Assembly: GCA_902786565.1 (NCBI GenBank)
Contig: CADACW010000002.1
Location: 1 to 64,000 of the forward strand
Direction: 5' to 3'
Source of the DNA: an uncultured Prevotellaceae bacterium
GTDB lineage: Bacteria > Bacteroidota > Bacteroidia > Bacteroidales > Bacteroidaceae
Length of the DNA stretch: 64,000 nt
Shown here: positions 54,516 to 62,188 of the stretch, piece by piece
Numbering within the stretch: position 1 is the stretch's first letter
Layout: each line of letters starts with the position of its first letter
Notes under the pieces: generated by a model
Database searches by the model: none
Seen by the model: only the letters and a program-made list of their open reading frames with translations
What the model was told of the DNA's origin: nothing
Position numbers and translations under genes: made by a program

Positions 54516-55310
54516 ATGCTAATTTCCAGCACACAGAATCCGAGAATAAAGCACTTGATGGCCTTGCAGCAGAAGTCGGCAGAGCGGCGCAAGGCGCACC
54601 TCTTTGTGGTTGAAGGGCAGCGCGAACTGGAGCATTGCCTGGAGGCAGGGCTCACCGTCAGTTGCATTTACCATTGTCCGGAGATCAGCGGTCTTTCCTC
54701 GCCTGTACCATCCTCAGAGAATGGGGGCTCTGCCCCACAAGTGCTGACGGTGACGCCACAGGTCTATGAAAAGATAGCCTACAGGGGCACTACGGAAGGG
54801 ATTGTGGCCGAGGTGGAGGAGCGGCCGCTGTCGCTCGCCGGCCTGCGCCTGCCGGAGTCGCCGCTGGTGGTGGTGCTGGAGCGGGTGGAGAAGCCGGGCA
54901 ATCTGGGCGCCGTGCTGCGCAGTGCCGATGCGGCCAAGGTGGATGCGGTGGTGGTGTGCGACCCGCTGACCGACCTCTACAACCCGAACCTGATACGAGC
55001 CTCGCTGGGTGCCATCTTCACGGTGCCCACCATTGCCTGCACGTCGGAGGCGTGCATCCGCTTCCTGAAGGAAAGGGGCATTGCCATCCTGACGGCCCAG
55101 CTGCAGGACTCGCACCTCTACTACGACACGGACATGAAGCGTGGCACAGCCATCGTGATGGGCACGGAGTCTACGGGCCTGTCGCAGATTTGGCGCGATG
55201 CCGCCGACGCCCACATCCGCATTCCGATGCTGGGCCGGCTGGACTCGCTGAACGTCTCGGTGAGCGCGGCCATTCTGATGTTCGAGGCCGTGCGCCAGCG
55301 CTCCCTATAG
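54516..55310 (+). CDS. SpoU-family (TrmH-like) RNA 2'-O-methyltransferase
   Basis: 264 aa SPOUT enzyme methylating a ribose in tRNA or 23S rRNA with S-adenosylmethionine. N-terminal substrate-binding domain (NPRIKHLMAL...RRKAHLFVVEG), then the knotted SPOUT core: EKPGNLGAVLRSADAA, DLYNPNLIRASLGAIF, IVMGTESTGLS and IPMLGRLDSLNVSVSAAILMFE (motifs 1-3, read in parts). A stretch at about residues 59-75 (SSPVPSSENGGSAPQ) looks inserted and could be repeat-derived. Its stop is 3 bp from the convergent gltD stop. Confidence 0.92.
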   Translation: MLISSTQNPRIKHLMALQQKSAERRKAHLFVVEGQRELEHCLEAGLTVSCIYHCPEISGLSSPVPSSENGGSAPQVLTVTPQVYEKIAYRGTTEGIVAEVEERPLSLAGLRLPESPLVVVLERVEKPGNLGAVLRSADAAKVDAVVVCDPLTDLYNPNLIRASLGAIFTVPTIACTSEACIRFLKERGIAILTAQLQDSHLYYDTDMKRGTAIVMGTESTGLSQIWRDAADAHIRIPMLGRLDSLNVSVSAAILMFEAVRQRSL

Positions 55311-55313
55311 TCT

Positions 55314-56693
55314 TTACGAAATGGCTTCCATCAGCTTGACGGCATCGACATACTGTGCGATGCCCTCGGCCACGCGCTTGGCATCCTGCATGGCGTGCAC
55401 CACGGTGGCCTGGCGGTTGGCCACGTCGCCACCGGCAAACACGCCCTTGCGGGTGGTCATGCCGTAGGGCACCTCACGGGTGATGAGAAACTTGCGCTCG
55501 TCGTTCTCCAGCCCCGACGTGGTGCGCACAATCATCGTGTTGGGAGTGTTGCCAATGGCCATGATGATATTGTCGGCACGCAGGGTCTGGCGCACAGGCT
55601 CCTTGTCGGGCTCGGCGGTCTCAAGCACAATCTCGGTGATGTCGAGGTTGTCGTCGACATGAATCTCGGTGATGGCACTCCACCAGTTGAAGTTCACACC
55701 CTCCTTCACGGCATCGTCGTACTCGGCGCGCAGGGCCGACATGGTGTCTATGCCCTGGTTGTAGATGACGTCGACCTTCGACGCGCCGATGCGCAGGGCG
55801 GTGCGCGATGCGTCCATGGCGGTGTTGCCGCAGCCCACCACCCACACACGTGCCCCCCTGTCCACATGGGTCTCTTCGGGCCTCATGAACCCCTCGGAAA
55901 TCAGTTCCACCCGGCGCAGGAAGTGGGTGGCCATGCGTATGCGCTTCAGGTCGGCACACTTTGTGGCGTTCTCGCCCTCAGAGATGCAGACGCCGTTCTG
56001 CCAGATGGGAATTTCGAGCGAGCGGGGCTTGCCCAGTCCGGTGCCTATGAAGATGGCGTCGAACCCCTGCCCAAAGAGACTGTCGACGGTGATGTCGTAG
56101 CCCACGTGTGTCTTGCGGTGTATGACCACGCCCATCTTCTCGATATATCTGATTTCGCGGGCCACCACCTCCTTTGGCAGCCTATATTCGGGAATGCCAT
56201 AGCGGAGCACGCCGCCGCACTGTGCCTCCATCTCGAAAATCTCTACGGCAAAGCCCATGCGCGAGAGGTCGCCGGCCACGGTGATGCCCGACGGCCCTGC
56301 GCCGATGACGGCCACCTTGCCGCGCTTCTTCTCGGCAATGTCCTCGTGGGTCAGCTCGTTCTCCGAGTCGAAGTCGGCCACAAAGCGCTCCAGCTTGCCA
56401 ATGTTCACCGGCCGGTCCTTCTTGCCCAGCACGCAGGCGCCCTCGCACTGCTTCTCATGGGCACAGACGCGGCCGCAGACGGCGGGCAGGTTGCTCTTGG
56501 CGCGGATGATGCTGATGGCATTGCCCATATTTCCTTTCGACAGTTCGTGTATCCAGTCGGGTATGTCATTGCTTATCGGACATCCCTTCTTGCACTGCGG
56601 CACCTTGCAGTGCAGACAGCGCTGGGCCTCCTGAATGGCCTCAAACATGGTGTAGCTCTCGTTTTCTTCCTGAAATGGTTTGTTCTGGTTCAT
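55314..56693 (-). CDS. gltD: Glutamate synthase small-subunit-type NADPH oxidoreductase
   Basis: 459 aa from the ATG at 56693 (MNQNKPFQEENESYTMFEAI). N-terminal Fe-S domain with RCLHCKVPQCKKGCPI and CGRVCAHEKQCEGACV, then the FAD motif AVIGAGPSGITVAGDLSRMG and the NADPH-binding region VWVVGCGNTAMDAS, ending in GVFAGGDVANRQATVVHAM. The large glutamate synthase subunit is not adjacent, so it may also act as an electron-input module for another partner. A TATTTTTG -7 element lies just upstream on the minus strand (about 56724). Confidence 0.9.
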   Translation of the reverse strand: MNQNKPFQEENESYTMFEAIQEAQRCLHCKVPQCKKGCPISNDIPDWIHELSKGNMGNAISIIRAKSNLPAVCGRVCAHEKQCEGACVLGKKDRPVNIGKLERFVADFDSENELTHEDIAEKKRGKVAVIGAGPSGITVAGDLSRMGFAVEIFEMEAQCGGVLRYGIPEYRLPKEVVAREIRYIEKMGVVIHRKTHVGYDITVDSLFGQGFDAIFIGTGLGKPRSLEIPIWQNGVCISEGENATKCADLKRIRMATHFLRRVELISEGFMRPEETHVDRGARVWVVGCGNTAMDASRTALRIGASKVDVIYNQGIDTMSALRAEYDDAVKEGVNFNWWSAITEIHVDDNLDITEIVLETAEPDKEPVRQTLRADNIIMAIGNTPNTMIVRTTSGLENDERKFLITREVPYGMTTRKGVFAGGDVANRQATVVHAMQDAKRVAEGIAQYVDAVKLMEAIS

Positions 56694-56777
56694 ATCGTGC
56701 TTTCGTTTTGTTTTCAGTCTGCAAAAATACGAAATAATGGACAAATGGCCAAACATTTTCGGCAAAAAGGGACAATG

Positions 56778-57749
56778 TCACAGCAGGGCGGCGGCTGTGC
56801 GCTCTGCCTCCTTGCGGGCAATCTTGCCGGTCGGGGTGAGGGGCAGACGGTCGGCGTGGCAGTAGTGGCGGGGCACCCAGTAGGGCGGTAGCGCCCTTCG
56901 GCAGACGGCCTCGACAGCGGCAAGGCGGGCATCCTCGGTGAGCAGCACCACGGCCTCGCCCCACTTTGCATCAGGCCGGCGGGTGATGCAGAAAGGAGCG
57001 GTCAGATGGGGGCGCAGCAGTGCCTCTACCTCCTCGATTTGAATCTTGATGCCGCCGGAGCAGATGACGTTGTCGCGGCGGCCCATGATGCGGAAGCGGC
57101 CATCGGGCCGCAGTTCGGCTATGTCGTTGGTGACCAGGCGGTCGGGGCACACCAGCGGAGCGTCGATGACGAGACAGCCGTCGGCATTGAGCGAGAGGCC
57201 GACGCCGTCGAAGGGGGTGTACCACTGGCTGGCATCGGGTTCGCTGAGTCGGCGGAGGGCGACGTGCGAGAGGGTCTCCGTCATACCGTAGGTGCTCCAC
57301 ACACCGTTGGGAAAGGTCTTCAGCTGCCGGGCCAGCGCATCGTCGATGGCTCCTCCGCCGATGATGAGCTGGCGGATGTGGCGCAACCGCTCGCACTCGA
57401 CAGGCTCTTGGAGGGAGTTGTAGACCTGCGAGGGCACCATGGCGGCAAAGTCGACGGCCTCCTGCTGGGCCAGTGGGTGGCCGGAAGGGGGCACGGCAAC
57501 GAGACGGAGGCCGCAGGTGAGGGCGCGGACCGCCATCATCTTGCCGGCGATAAAGTCCAAGGGCAGACAGAGCAAGGCGGTGTCGCCAGCTTTCAGGCCG
57601 AGAAACTGGCAGGTCATGCGGGCGGAAGCCTCCATGCGCCGCTTCTCCACCCATAGGGGCTTCGGCTGGCCGGTAGACCCGCTGGTGTGCACCAGCAGGC
57701 GGGTGTCAGGGCCGTTCCATTCAGACAAAAACTCGTTTATAGACATCAT
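56778..57749 (-). CDS. menE: O-succinylbenzoate-CoA ligase
   Basis: 323 aa AMP-forming ligase of menaquinone synthesis that activates O-succinylbenzoate. P-loop-like HTSGSTGQPKPLW, the core YGMTETLSHVALR, and the C-terminal hinge FRIMGRRDNVICSGGIKIQ and LPLTPTGKIARKEAE with the catalytic Lys. It is short for the superfamily but typical of Bacteroidota MenE, which lack part of the N-terminal domain. It should belong with menC, which lies upstream on the same strand but is now separated by a repeat-flanked nuclease gene; repeat units begin 10 bp before its start. Confidence 0.9.
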   Translation of the reverse strand: MMSINEFLSEWNGPDTRLLVHTSGSTGQPKPLWVEKRRMEASARMTCQFLGLKAGDTALLCLPLDFIAGKMMAVRALTCGLRLVAVPPSGHPLAQQEAVDFAAMVPSQVYNSLQEPVECERLRHIRQLIIGGGAIDDALARQLKTFPNGVWSTYGMTETLSHVALRRLSEPDASQWYTPFDGVGLSLNADGCLVIDAPLVCPDRLVTNDIAELRPDGRFRIMGRRDNVICSGGIKIQIEEVEALLRPHLTAPFCITRRPDAKWGEAVVLLTEDARLAAVEAVCRRALPPYWVPRHYCHADRLPLTPTGKIARKEAERTAAALL

Positions 57750-57759
57750 TACATTTATT

Positions 57760-57872
57760 TGGACAGAAGAACTTTTTAGACAGAGTAACAGAAGAACTTT
57801 TAAGACAGAATAACAAAAGAACTTTTAGACAGAATAACAGAAGAACTTTTTAGACAGAATAACAGAAGAACA
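57760..57872. repeat. Left repeat array: five GACAGAATAACAGAAGAAC units
   Basis: Units start at about 57762, 57779, 57804, 57828 and 57853, each near 24-25 bp, with core GACAGAATAACAGAAGAACT followed by TTTTA. The core is the reverse complement of the right array unit at 58312-58650 (shared GACAGAATAACA and AAGAAC). The two arrays flank the GxxExxY gene as inverted repeats. Confidence 0.85.
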
Positions 57873-57891
57873 TGAATTAATAACAGTAGAG

Positions 57892-58275
57892 TTAAAAATG
57901 TTTTTGGTAGATGCGGAACTTGCGTTTGAATTGGAGTTGTTCGGCACCGAAATTGATGAGGAGGCCATTATCTATTCCGGTAGAAGTGAGGTAGTTGACC
58001 AACTGCACTTCGTGGGCAACATGTAGGGAGTTGACTGCTTTCAATTCGATAATCAACATCTTCTCAACGACTATGTCCGCCTTGAACTCGCCCACTAAGA
58101 CATTGTCGTAATAGACATTAATGGGCATTTCAATCTCATACGAGAGCCCGTGCTTCCGCAATTCCACAATCATCGCATTCTTATAGACTGACTCCAAATA
58201 GCCTGGCCCCAACTGACGACGAATCAGCACCGCACAATCCATCACCATCCTAATCAACGAATCAATTTCCACCAT
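57892..58275 (-). CDS. GxxExxY-family PD-(D/E)XK-like protein flanked by inverted repeat arrays
   Basis: 127 aa. The family motif is GYLESVY in LGPGYLESVYKNAM, and the nuclease-like core is GEFKADIVVEKMLIIELKAV (Asp ... Glu-x-Lys) followed by LHVAHEVQLVNYL and a C-terminal GLLINFGAEQLQFKRKFRI. It is a distant paralogue of the protein at 47416. The gene is AT-rich and sits between 5 repeat units on one side and about 11 oppositely oriented units on the other, in the middle of the menC-menE operon. A role in mobilising or maintaining the repeats is a hypothesis; the family's biochemical function is not established. Confidence 0.87.
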   Translation of the reverse strand: MVEIDSLIRMVMDCAVLIRRQLGPGYLESVYKNAMIVELRKHGLSYEIEMPINVYYDNVLVGEFKADIVVEKMLIIELKAVNSLHVAHEVQLVNYLTSTGIDNGLLINFGAEQLQFKRKFRIYQKHF

Positions 58276-58311
58276 AAATATATGCTATAAGAAAAAAATA
58301 TGTTATAAATA

Positions 58312-58650
58312 AAAATGTTCTTATGTTATTCTGTCTCTAAAAACAGTTCTTATGTTATTCTGTCTCTAAAAACAGTTCTTTATGTTATTCTGTCTCTAAA
58401 AACAGTTCTTATGTTATTCTGTCTCTAAAAACAGTTCTTTATGTTATTCTGTCTCTAAAAACAGTTCTTTATGTTATTCTGTCTCTAAAAACAGTTCTTT
58501 ATGTTATTCTGTCTCTAAAAACAGTTCTTATGTTATTCTGTCTCTAAAAACAGTTCTTATGTTATTCTGTCTCTAAAAACAGTTCCTATGTTATTCTGTC
58601 TCTAAAAACAGTTCTTATGTTATTCTGTCTCTAAAACAGTTATTCTGTCT
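58312..58650. repeat. Right repeat array: about 11 units of a 29-30-bp direct repeat
   Basis: The unit TTATGTTATTCTGTCTCTAA-AAACAGTTC recurs 11 times with a period of 29 or 30 bp and almost no divergence; one further partial unit (TTATTCTGTCT at 58640) supplies the stop codon and last codons of menC. There are no spacers between units, so it is not a CRISPR array. In reverse complement it matches the left array core. Confidence 0.9.
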
Positions 58651-59707
58651 TTGCCACCCAGAGGCGGTCGCCACGTATTTCTAAGGGCATGGGGATATTG
58701 TCGGTGAACAGCTGGCCGGTGCCCAGACCTTGTGGCAGGGAGATACGGTCGCCATAGACCGCGCTGCAGAACTGGGCGATGGCGTTCAGGCCGACGTTGC
58801 TCTCCAGCGCCGACGTCATCCATGAGCCGATGCCCTCCTCGCGGGCCAGCTCTATCCACTCCCTGCAGCCCGCCATACCGCCGTGCAGCGACGGCTTCAA
58901 GATGATGTAGGCCGGCTTGATGATGTGGAGCATCTGCCGCTTCTGCGACGGTTCGTTGACGCCGATGAGCTCCTCGTCAAGGGCGATGGGCAGCGGCGCG
59001 TCGCGACACAGTTCGGCCATGTTCCCCCATCCGCCGCCCATCTCACGCTGCGCACGGGGGGAGAAGGCGGCGGGGATGGGCTGCTCGATGCTGTGGATGG
59101 CATACTGCGAGAGCAGTTCCAACTTGTATAGCGCCTCGTCGTAGCGGAAGGCACCGTTGGCGTCGAGCCGCAACTGCACCTCGCGGGGCGAGAAGCGGTC
59201 GCGGATGCGCTTCACCAGGTCCAGCTCACGGTCGAAGTCGATGGCCCCAATCTTCAGTTTGATACAGCTGAAGCCCAGCCGCAGCTTCTCCTCCAGGCGG
59301 GCCAGCATCTCCTCGTAGGTGCCCATCCACACCAGGCCATTGATGGGGATGCCCACCTCGCCGCGGCTGAAGGCGGTGTCGAAGAGGCGCGTCGAGCGCA
59401 GGCTGGCCAGGGCCGTCTCCAGCCCGAAGAGCATAGAGGGATAGTCACGCATGGCCTCAAAGTCAATCTGCCCCGACTGCTCCACCTGGTCGCAGAAGCG
59501 GCGCAGCACCTCGGCATAGCGTTCAGGCGGCAAGGCGTCACAACTCAAGTCGGGCAGCGGCGCACACTCGCCCACACCCTCATTACTACCGTCACTCACA
59601 GTGACAAACCACGACCGCCGCGTGGTATATACCCCACGCGACGTGCCCGCCGGCTGGCGGAAATGGAGCACTCGCTCCGTCACATTGATGCTATATTTCT
59701 TTTCCAT
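58640..59707 (-). CDS. menC: O-succinylbenzoate synthase
   Basis: 355 aa enolase-superfamily enzyme dehydrating SHCHC in menaquinone synthesis. The ATG at 59707 (MEKKYSINVTERVLHF) is chosen because further upstream codons run through the divergent promoter region. The catalytic residues include the LKIGAID Lys-x-Lys-type motif (CIKLKIG), metal ligands in VQLRLDANGAFRYDEAL, SIEQPIP and ALDEELIG, and ILKPSLHGGM. The last codons (AKTE, stop) are written in a copy of the downstream repeat unit, so the repeat has replaced or trimmed the natural 3' end. It forms the head of a former menC-menE pair. Confidence 0.92.
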   Translation of the reverse strand: MEKKYSINVTERVLHFRQPAGTSRGVYTTRRSWFVTVSDGSNEGVGECAPLPDLSCDALPPERYAEVLRRFCDQVEQSGQIDFEAMRDYPSMLFGLETALASLRSTRLFDTAFSRGEVGIPINGLVWMGTYEEMLARLEEKLRLGFSCIKLKIGAIDFDRELDLVKRIRDRFSPREVQLRLDANGAFRYDEALYKLELLSQYAIHSIEQPIPAAFSPRAQREMGGGWGNMAELCRDAPLPIALDEELIGVNEPSQKRQMLHIIKPAYIILKPSLHGGMAGCREWIELAREEGIGSWMTSALESNVGLNAIAQFCSAVYGDRISLPQGLGTGQLFTDNIPMPLEIRGDRLWVAKTE

Positions 59708-59796
59708 ACGGGCAAAGGTAAAGAAATTTAATGGATTTGGAGCCAACAGAAAAGTTAAAAAGTGTACAATTCTGACTCGTTTACGAATATTATGCT

Positions 59797-59804
59797 TACC
59801 TTTG
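59797..59804 (+). promoter_or_regulatory. -7 element upstream of the ribE leader
   Basis: TACCTTTG followed by CAGC. Transcription would begin near 59810 and give a leader of about 260 nt before ribE. Confidence 0.6.
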
Positions 59805-59809
59805 CAGCA

Positions 59810-60011
59810 AATAATGAGACTGAGCCGCGCCCGACAGATCGGGATACTCATCAAATAACAATGAAAACCGGGACGTTTTCTCTTGCCAATGGCGGGCCAC
59901 TAACCAAGCGGGGACAGCTTGCTGTCTGTTGCCGGTGGATTACAACGGCGGGAAACTCCCACAACCTGTGATAAAGGAGTTTTCATCACATCGCGGGTGC
60001 GGCTCTTTTTT
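59810..60011 (+). ncRNA. Structured leader or small RNA upstream of ribE, identity unassigned
   Basis: About 200 nt. The 5' GAGCCGC (59822-59828) can pair with GCGGCTC (59999-60005), which is followed by six T (60006-60011), so the RNA could close on itself and terminate. Local hairpins: CCCGA-caga-TCGGG (59830-59843), GAAAAC/GTTTTC (59863-59880), ACAGC-tt-GCTGT near 59918, TGTGAT/ATCACA near 59967-59990. It also contains a possible 36-codon frame starting ATGAAAACCGGGACG (59861). It lacks the conserved blocks of the FMN riboswitch although ribE follows. Confidence 0.5.
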
Positions 60012-60070
60012 AATTCACAATTCATAATTCACGATTCATAATTCACAATTCATAATTCACAATTCATAAT
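60012..60070 (+). repeat. AT-rich short repeat (AATTCATAATTCAC type) before ribE
   Basis: About five units alternating AATTCAC and AATTCAT run up to the ribE ATG. They are the reverse complement of the runs before era and lgt. Confidence 0.6.
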
Positions 60071-60670
60071 ATGTTTTCTGGAATTATTGAAGAGTTTGCC
60101 ACCGTGGTGGCCATCACCCGCGACAGGGAGAACATAGACTTTACGCTCACTTGTTCCTTCACCGGCGAGCTGCGCATAGACCAGAGCGTGGCCCACAACG
60201 GCGTGTGCCTGACGGTGGTCAGCATCGACGACGACCGCTACGTGGTCACGGCGATGAAGGAGACGCTGGAACGCTCGAACCTGGGCCTGCTGCACGTGGG
60301 CGACAAGGTGAACGTGGAGCGGTCGATGCTGATGAACGGCCGTCTGGACGGCCACATCGTGCAGGGCCACGTAGACCAGACCGCCCGCTGCATTGCCAAG
60401 GAAGACGCACAGGGCAGCACCTACTTCACCTTCGAGTATGACTGCGACCGCGAACAGGCCCTGCGCGGCTATTTCACCGTAGACAAGGGCTCGGTGACCG
60501 TCAACGGCGTGTCGCTCACCGTCTGCCGGCCCACCACCAACACTTTCCAGGTGGCCATCATACCCTACACGATGGCCCACACCAACTTCCAGGACATCAA
60601 TGTGGGCACGGTGGTCAACATTGAGTTCGACATTCTGGGCAAGTACATTGCCCGCCTGCAACAACTTTAG
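60071..60670 (+). CDS. ribE: Riboflavin synthase alpha chain
   Basis: 199 aa. Dismutates two 6,7-dimethyl-8-ribityllumazine molecules to riboflavin. Two similar lumazine-binding halves: MFSGIIEEFATV with HNGVCLTVV, and GHIVQGHVDQTARC with VNGVSLTVCRP. Length is typical. It lies downstream of a structured leader without recognisable FMN riboswitch sequence, and 21 bp before the esterase gene. Confidence 0.96.
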   Translation: MFSGIIEEFATVVAITRDRENIDFTLTCSFTGELRIDQSVAHNGVCLTVVSIDDDRYVVTAMKETLERSNLGLLHVGDKVNVERSMLMNGRLDGHIVQGHVDQTARCIAKEDAQGSTYFTFEYDCDREQALRGYFTVDKGSVTVNGVSLTVCRPTTNTFQVAIIPYTMAHTNFQDINVGTVVNIEFDILGKYIARLQQL

Positions 60671-60691
60671 GCACCAATCCCCATTGCGACG

Positions 60692-61834
60692 ATGAAGAAG
60701 ACGGCAGCCACAATCCTGCTGACAGTGCTCTGTCTGACAAGCGCCAGCGGCCAGCCCCGTGTGTACACCAAGGAGAACACGGGCAGCAAGTATGCACTCA
60801 AAACGTTTGCAGAGCCGGCACAACTGCCGGAGGTGCGCACACTGCCCAACGCATTGCAGGGTGTGAAGCGATTCGGCGACTGGCGGCGGCGACGCAACGA
60901 GATAGGGTCGCTCATACAGCATTACGGCATCGGCACAAAGCCCGCCGTCAAGCGCCGTCAGGTGAAGGCCAGCATGGAGGGCGACACCATGCTGGTGGTC
61001 CACGTGACCGTGGGCAGCGAGACGCTCACCCTTAAGTCGCACATACGCTACCCGAAGGTGGGACAGCCGCCTTACGCCCTGATGATTGGCACCGACATGA
61101 TAGCCCTGCCGCGACAGCTCTTCGACGGCCGGCCCATCGCCACGATGAACTTCCACTCGGCCCAGGTGAACGACTACAAGCAATGGGGCAAGCACCACGA
61201 GCGCGGTGAGCACAACTTCGACCGCCTCTACCCCGAACTGAAGGACAACGGTGCCTACAGCGAGTGGGCGTGGGGCATGAGCCGCCTCATCGACGGACTG
61301 CAGCTGCTGGGGCCCAAGGCGACGAAGATTGACTCCCGCCGCATCGGAGTCACCGGCTGTTCCTATGCCGGCAAAATGGCACTCTACTGCGGTGCCTTCG
61401 ACGAGCGCATCGCCCTGACCATCGCACAGGAGCCTGGTGGCGGCGGAGCGGCTGCCTGGCGTGTGAGCCACGAGTCTGAGCAGAACGTGGAAGACCTGGA
61501 CAAGACCGACTACCACTGGTTCCTGGAGAGCCAGCGCGACAACTTCAGCGGCGACTCCGTCTACCGTCTGCCCTACGACCAGCACGAGCTGTGTGCCATG
61601 GTCTGCCCGCGAGCCCTTCTGCTGCTGGGCAATCCCGACTATGTATGGCTGGCCGACTCGTCGATGAACATTTCGGCCCAGGCCGCCCGTGCAGTATGGG
61701 AGCGCTTCGGCATCGCCGACCGCATGGCCTGCGACATCCTTGGCGGCCACGGTCACTGCCAGCTGCCAGAGGCCCAGTTCCCCCTCGTCCAGTCGTTCAT
61801 AGACCGCTTCCTGTTGGGAAAGGATGAGGAATGA
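60692..61834 (+). CDS. Exported CE15-like glucuronoyl esterase family protein
   Basis: 380 aa with signal peptide (MKKTAATILLTVLCLTSASG). CE15 esterases release glucuronic acid esters from xylan-lignin or similar polymers. The alpha/beta-hydrolase nucleophile motif is GVTGCSYAGKMAL, with Ser about residue 224; a conserved EPGGGGAAAWR segment follows (about 247) and the catalytic His is likely in GGHGHCQ (about 353). The family's nucleophile elbow is normally GCSRxGK, with Arg next to Ser shaping the oxyanion hole; here it is Tyr, so activity or substrate may differ. Together with the uronan lyases at 2.5-8.5 kb it points to glucuronate-bearing polysaccharides, though the genes are far apart. 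Confidence 0.8.
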   Translation: MKKTAATILLTVLCLTSASGQPRVYTKENTGSKYALKTFAEPAQLPEVRTLPNALQGVKRFGDWRRRRNEIGSLIQHYGIGTKPAVKRRQVKASMEGDTMLVVHVTVGSETLTLKSHIRYPKVGQPPYALMIGTDMIALPRQLFDGRPIATMNFHSAQVNDYKQWGKHHERGEHNFDRLYPELKDNGAYSEWAWGMSRLIDGLQLLGPKATKIDSRRIGVTGCSYAGKMALYCGAFDERIALTIAQEPGGGGAAAWRVSHESEQNVEDLDKTDYHWFLESQRDNFSGDSVYRLPYDQHELCAMVCPRALLLLGNPDYVWLADSSMNISAQAARAVWERFGIADRMACDILGGHGHCQLPEAQFPLVQSFIDRFLLGKDEE

Positions 61835-62005
61835 TTGGCACGCATTGCTGGCAGTGATTATGATGGCCGTTCCGGACTGACAGAGGATGAGGTCATATCC
61901 AAAATGCAGCCCACGGAGGAGTTTATCATAAAAGTCACCCATCTGGCCAAGCAAAAGCTTAGTTTACAGTCCTTTACTTTCACATCTTATCACAAAAAAA
62001 GTTAA
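61835..62005 (+). CDS. Possible small protein or gene remnant after the esterase
   Basis: 56 codons starting with a TTG that directly follows the esterase stop. It translates to LARIAGSDYDGRSGLTEDEV and continues with a helical, charged segment (EEFIIKVTHLAKQKLS). No recognised family, no ATG near the start. It could be the tail of a decayed gene. Apart from this and the promoter at 62055, the 354-bp stretch before the LRR gene shows nothing coding. Confidence 0.25.
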   Translation: MARIAGSDYDGRSGLTEDEVISKMQPTEEFIIKVTHLAKQKLSLQSFTFTSYHKKS

Positions 62006-62054
62006 GGAGACGGGCTTTCCGGCAAGAAAGTTTGGCCATTTCTCGGATTATTCC

Positions 62055-62062
62055 TAATTTTG
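62055..62062 (+). promoter_or_regulatory. -7 promoter element of the LRR surface protein
   Basis: TAATTTTG followed by CATTATCG matches TAnnTTTG. The leader to the ATG at 62189 is about 120 nt. Confidence 0.55.
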
Positions 62063-62188
62063 CATTATCGCTTGTTAGCCCATCCAAGGGAGGCGGGCGG
62101 TCATACTTAGTGGTGTCAGTAGGCAAAAAAAGCATTAGTATGATAAAACAACTAACATTTCATTCATAATCACTAAAACAGTAAAACT

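Noticed and set aside
54685-54740. Possible fifth in-frame palindrome in the SpoU methyltransferase gene (GGGGGCTCTGCCCC)
   Set aside because: The inverted repeat is only four or five base pairs and no second copy was seen, so it was mentioned only as a possibly inserted loop.
58312-58650. Regular 29-30-bp repeats resembling a CRISPR array
   Set aside because: Units follow each other directly; there are no unique spacers and no cas genes nearby.
59810-60011. FMN riboswitch upstream of ribE
   Set aside because: The conserved AGGGxxxGGTGAAATTCC-type and other RFN blocks are absent.
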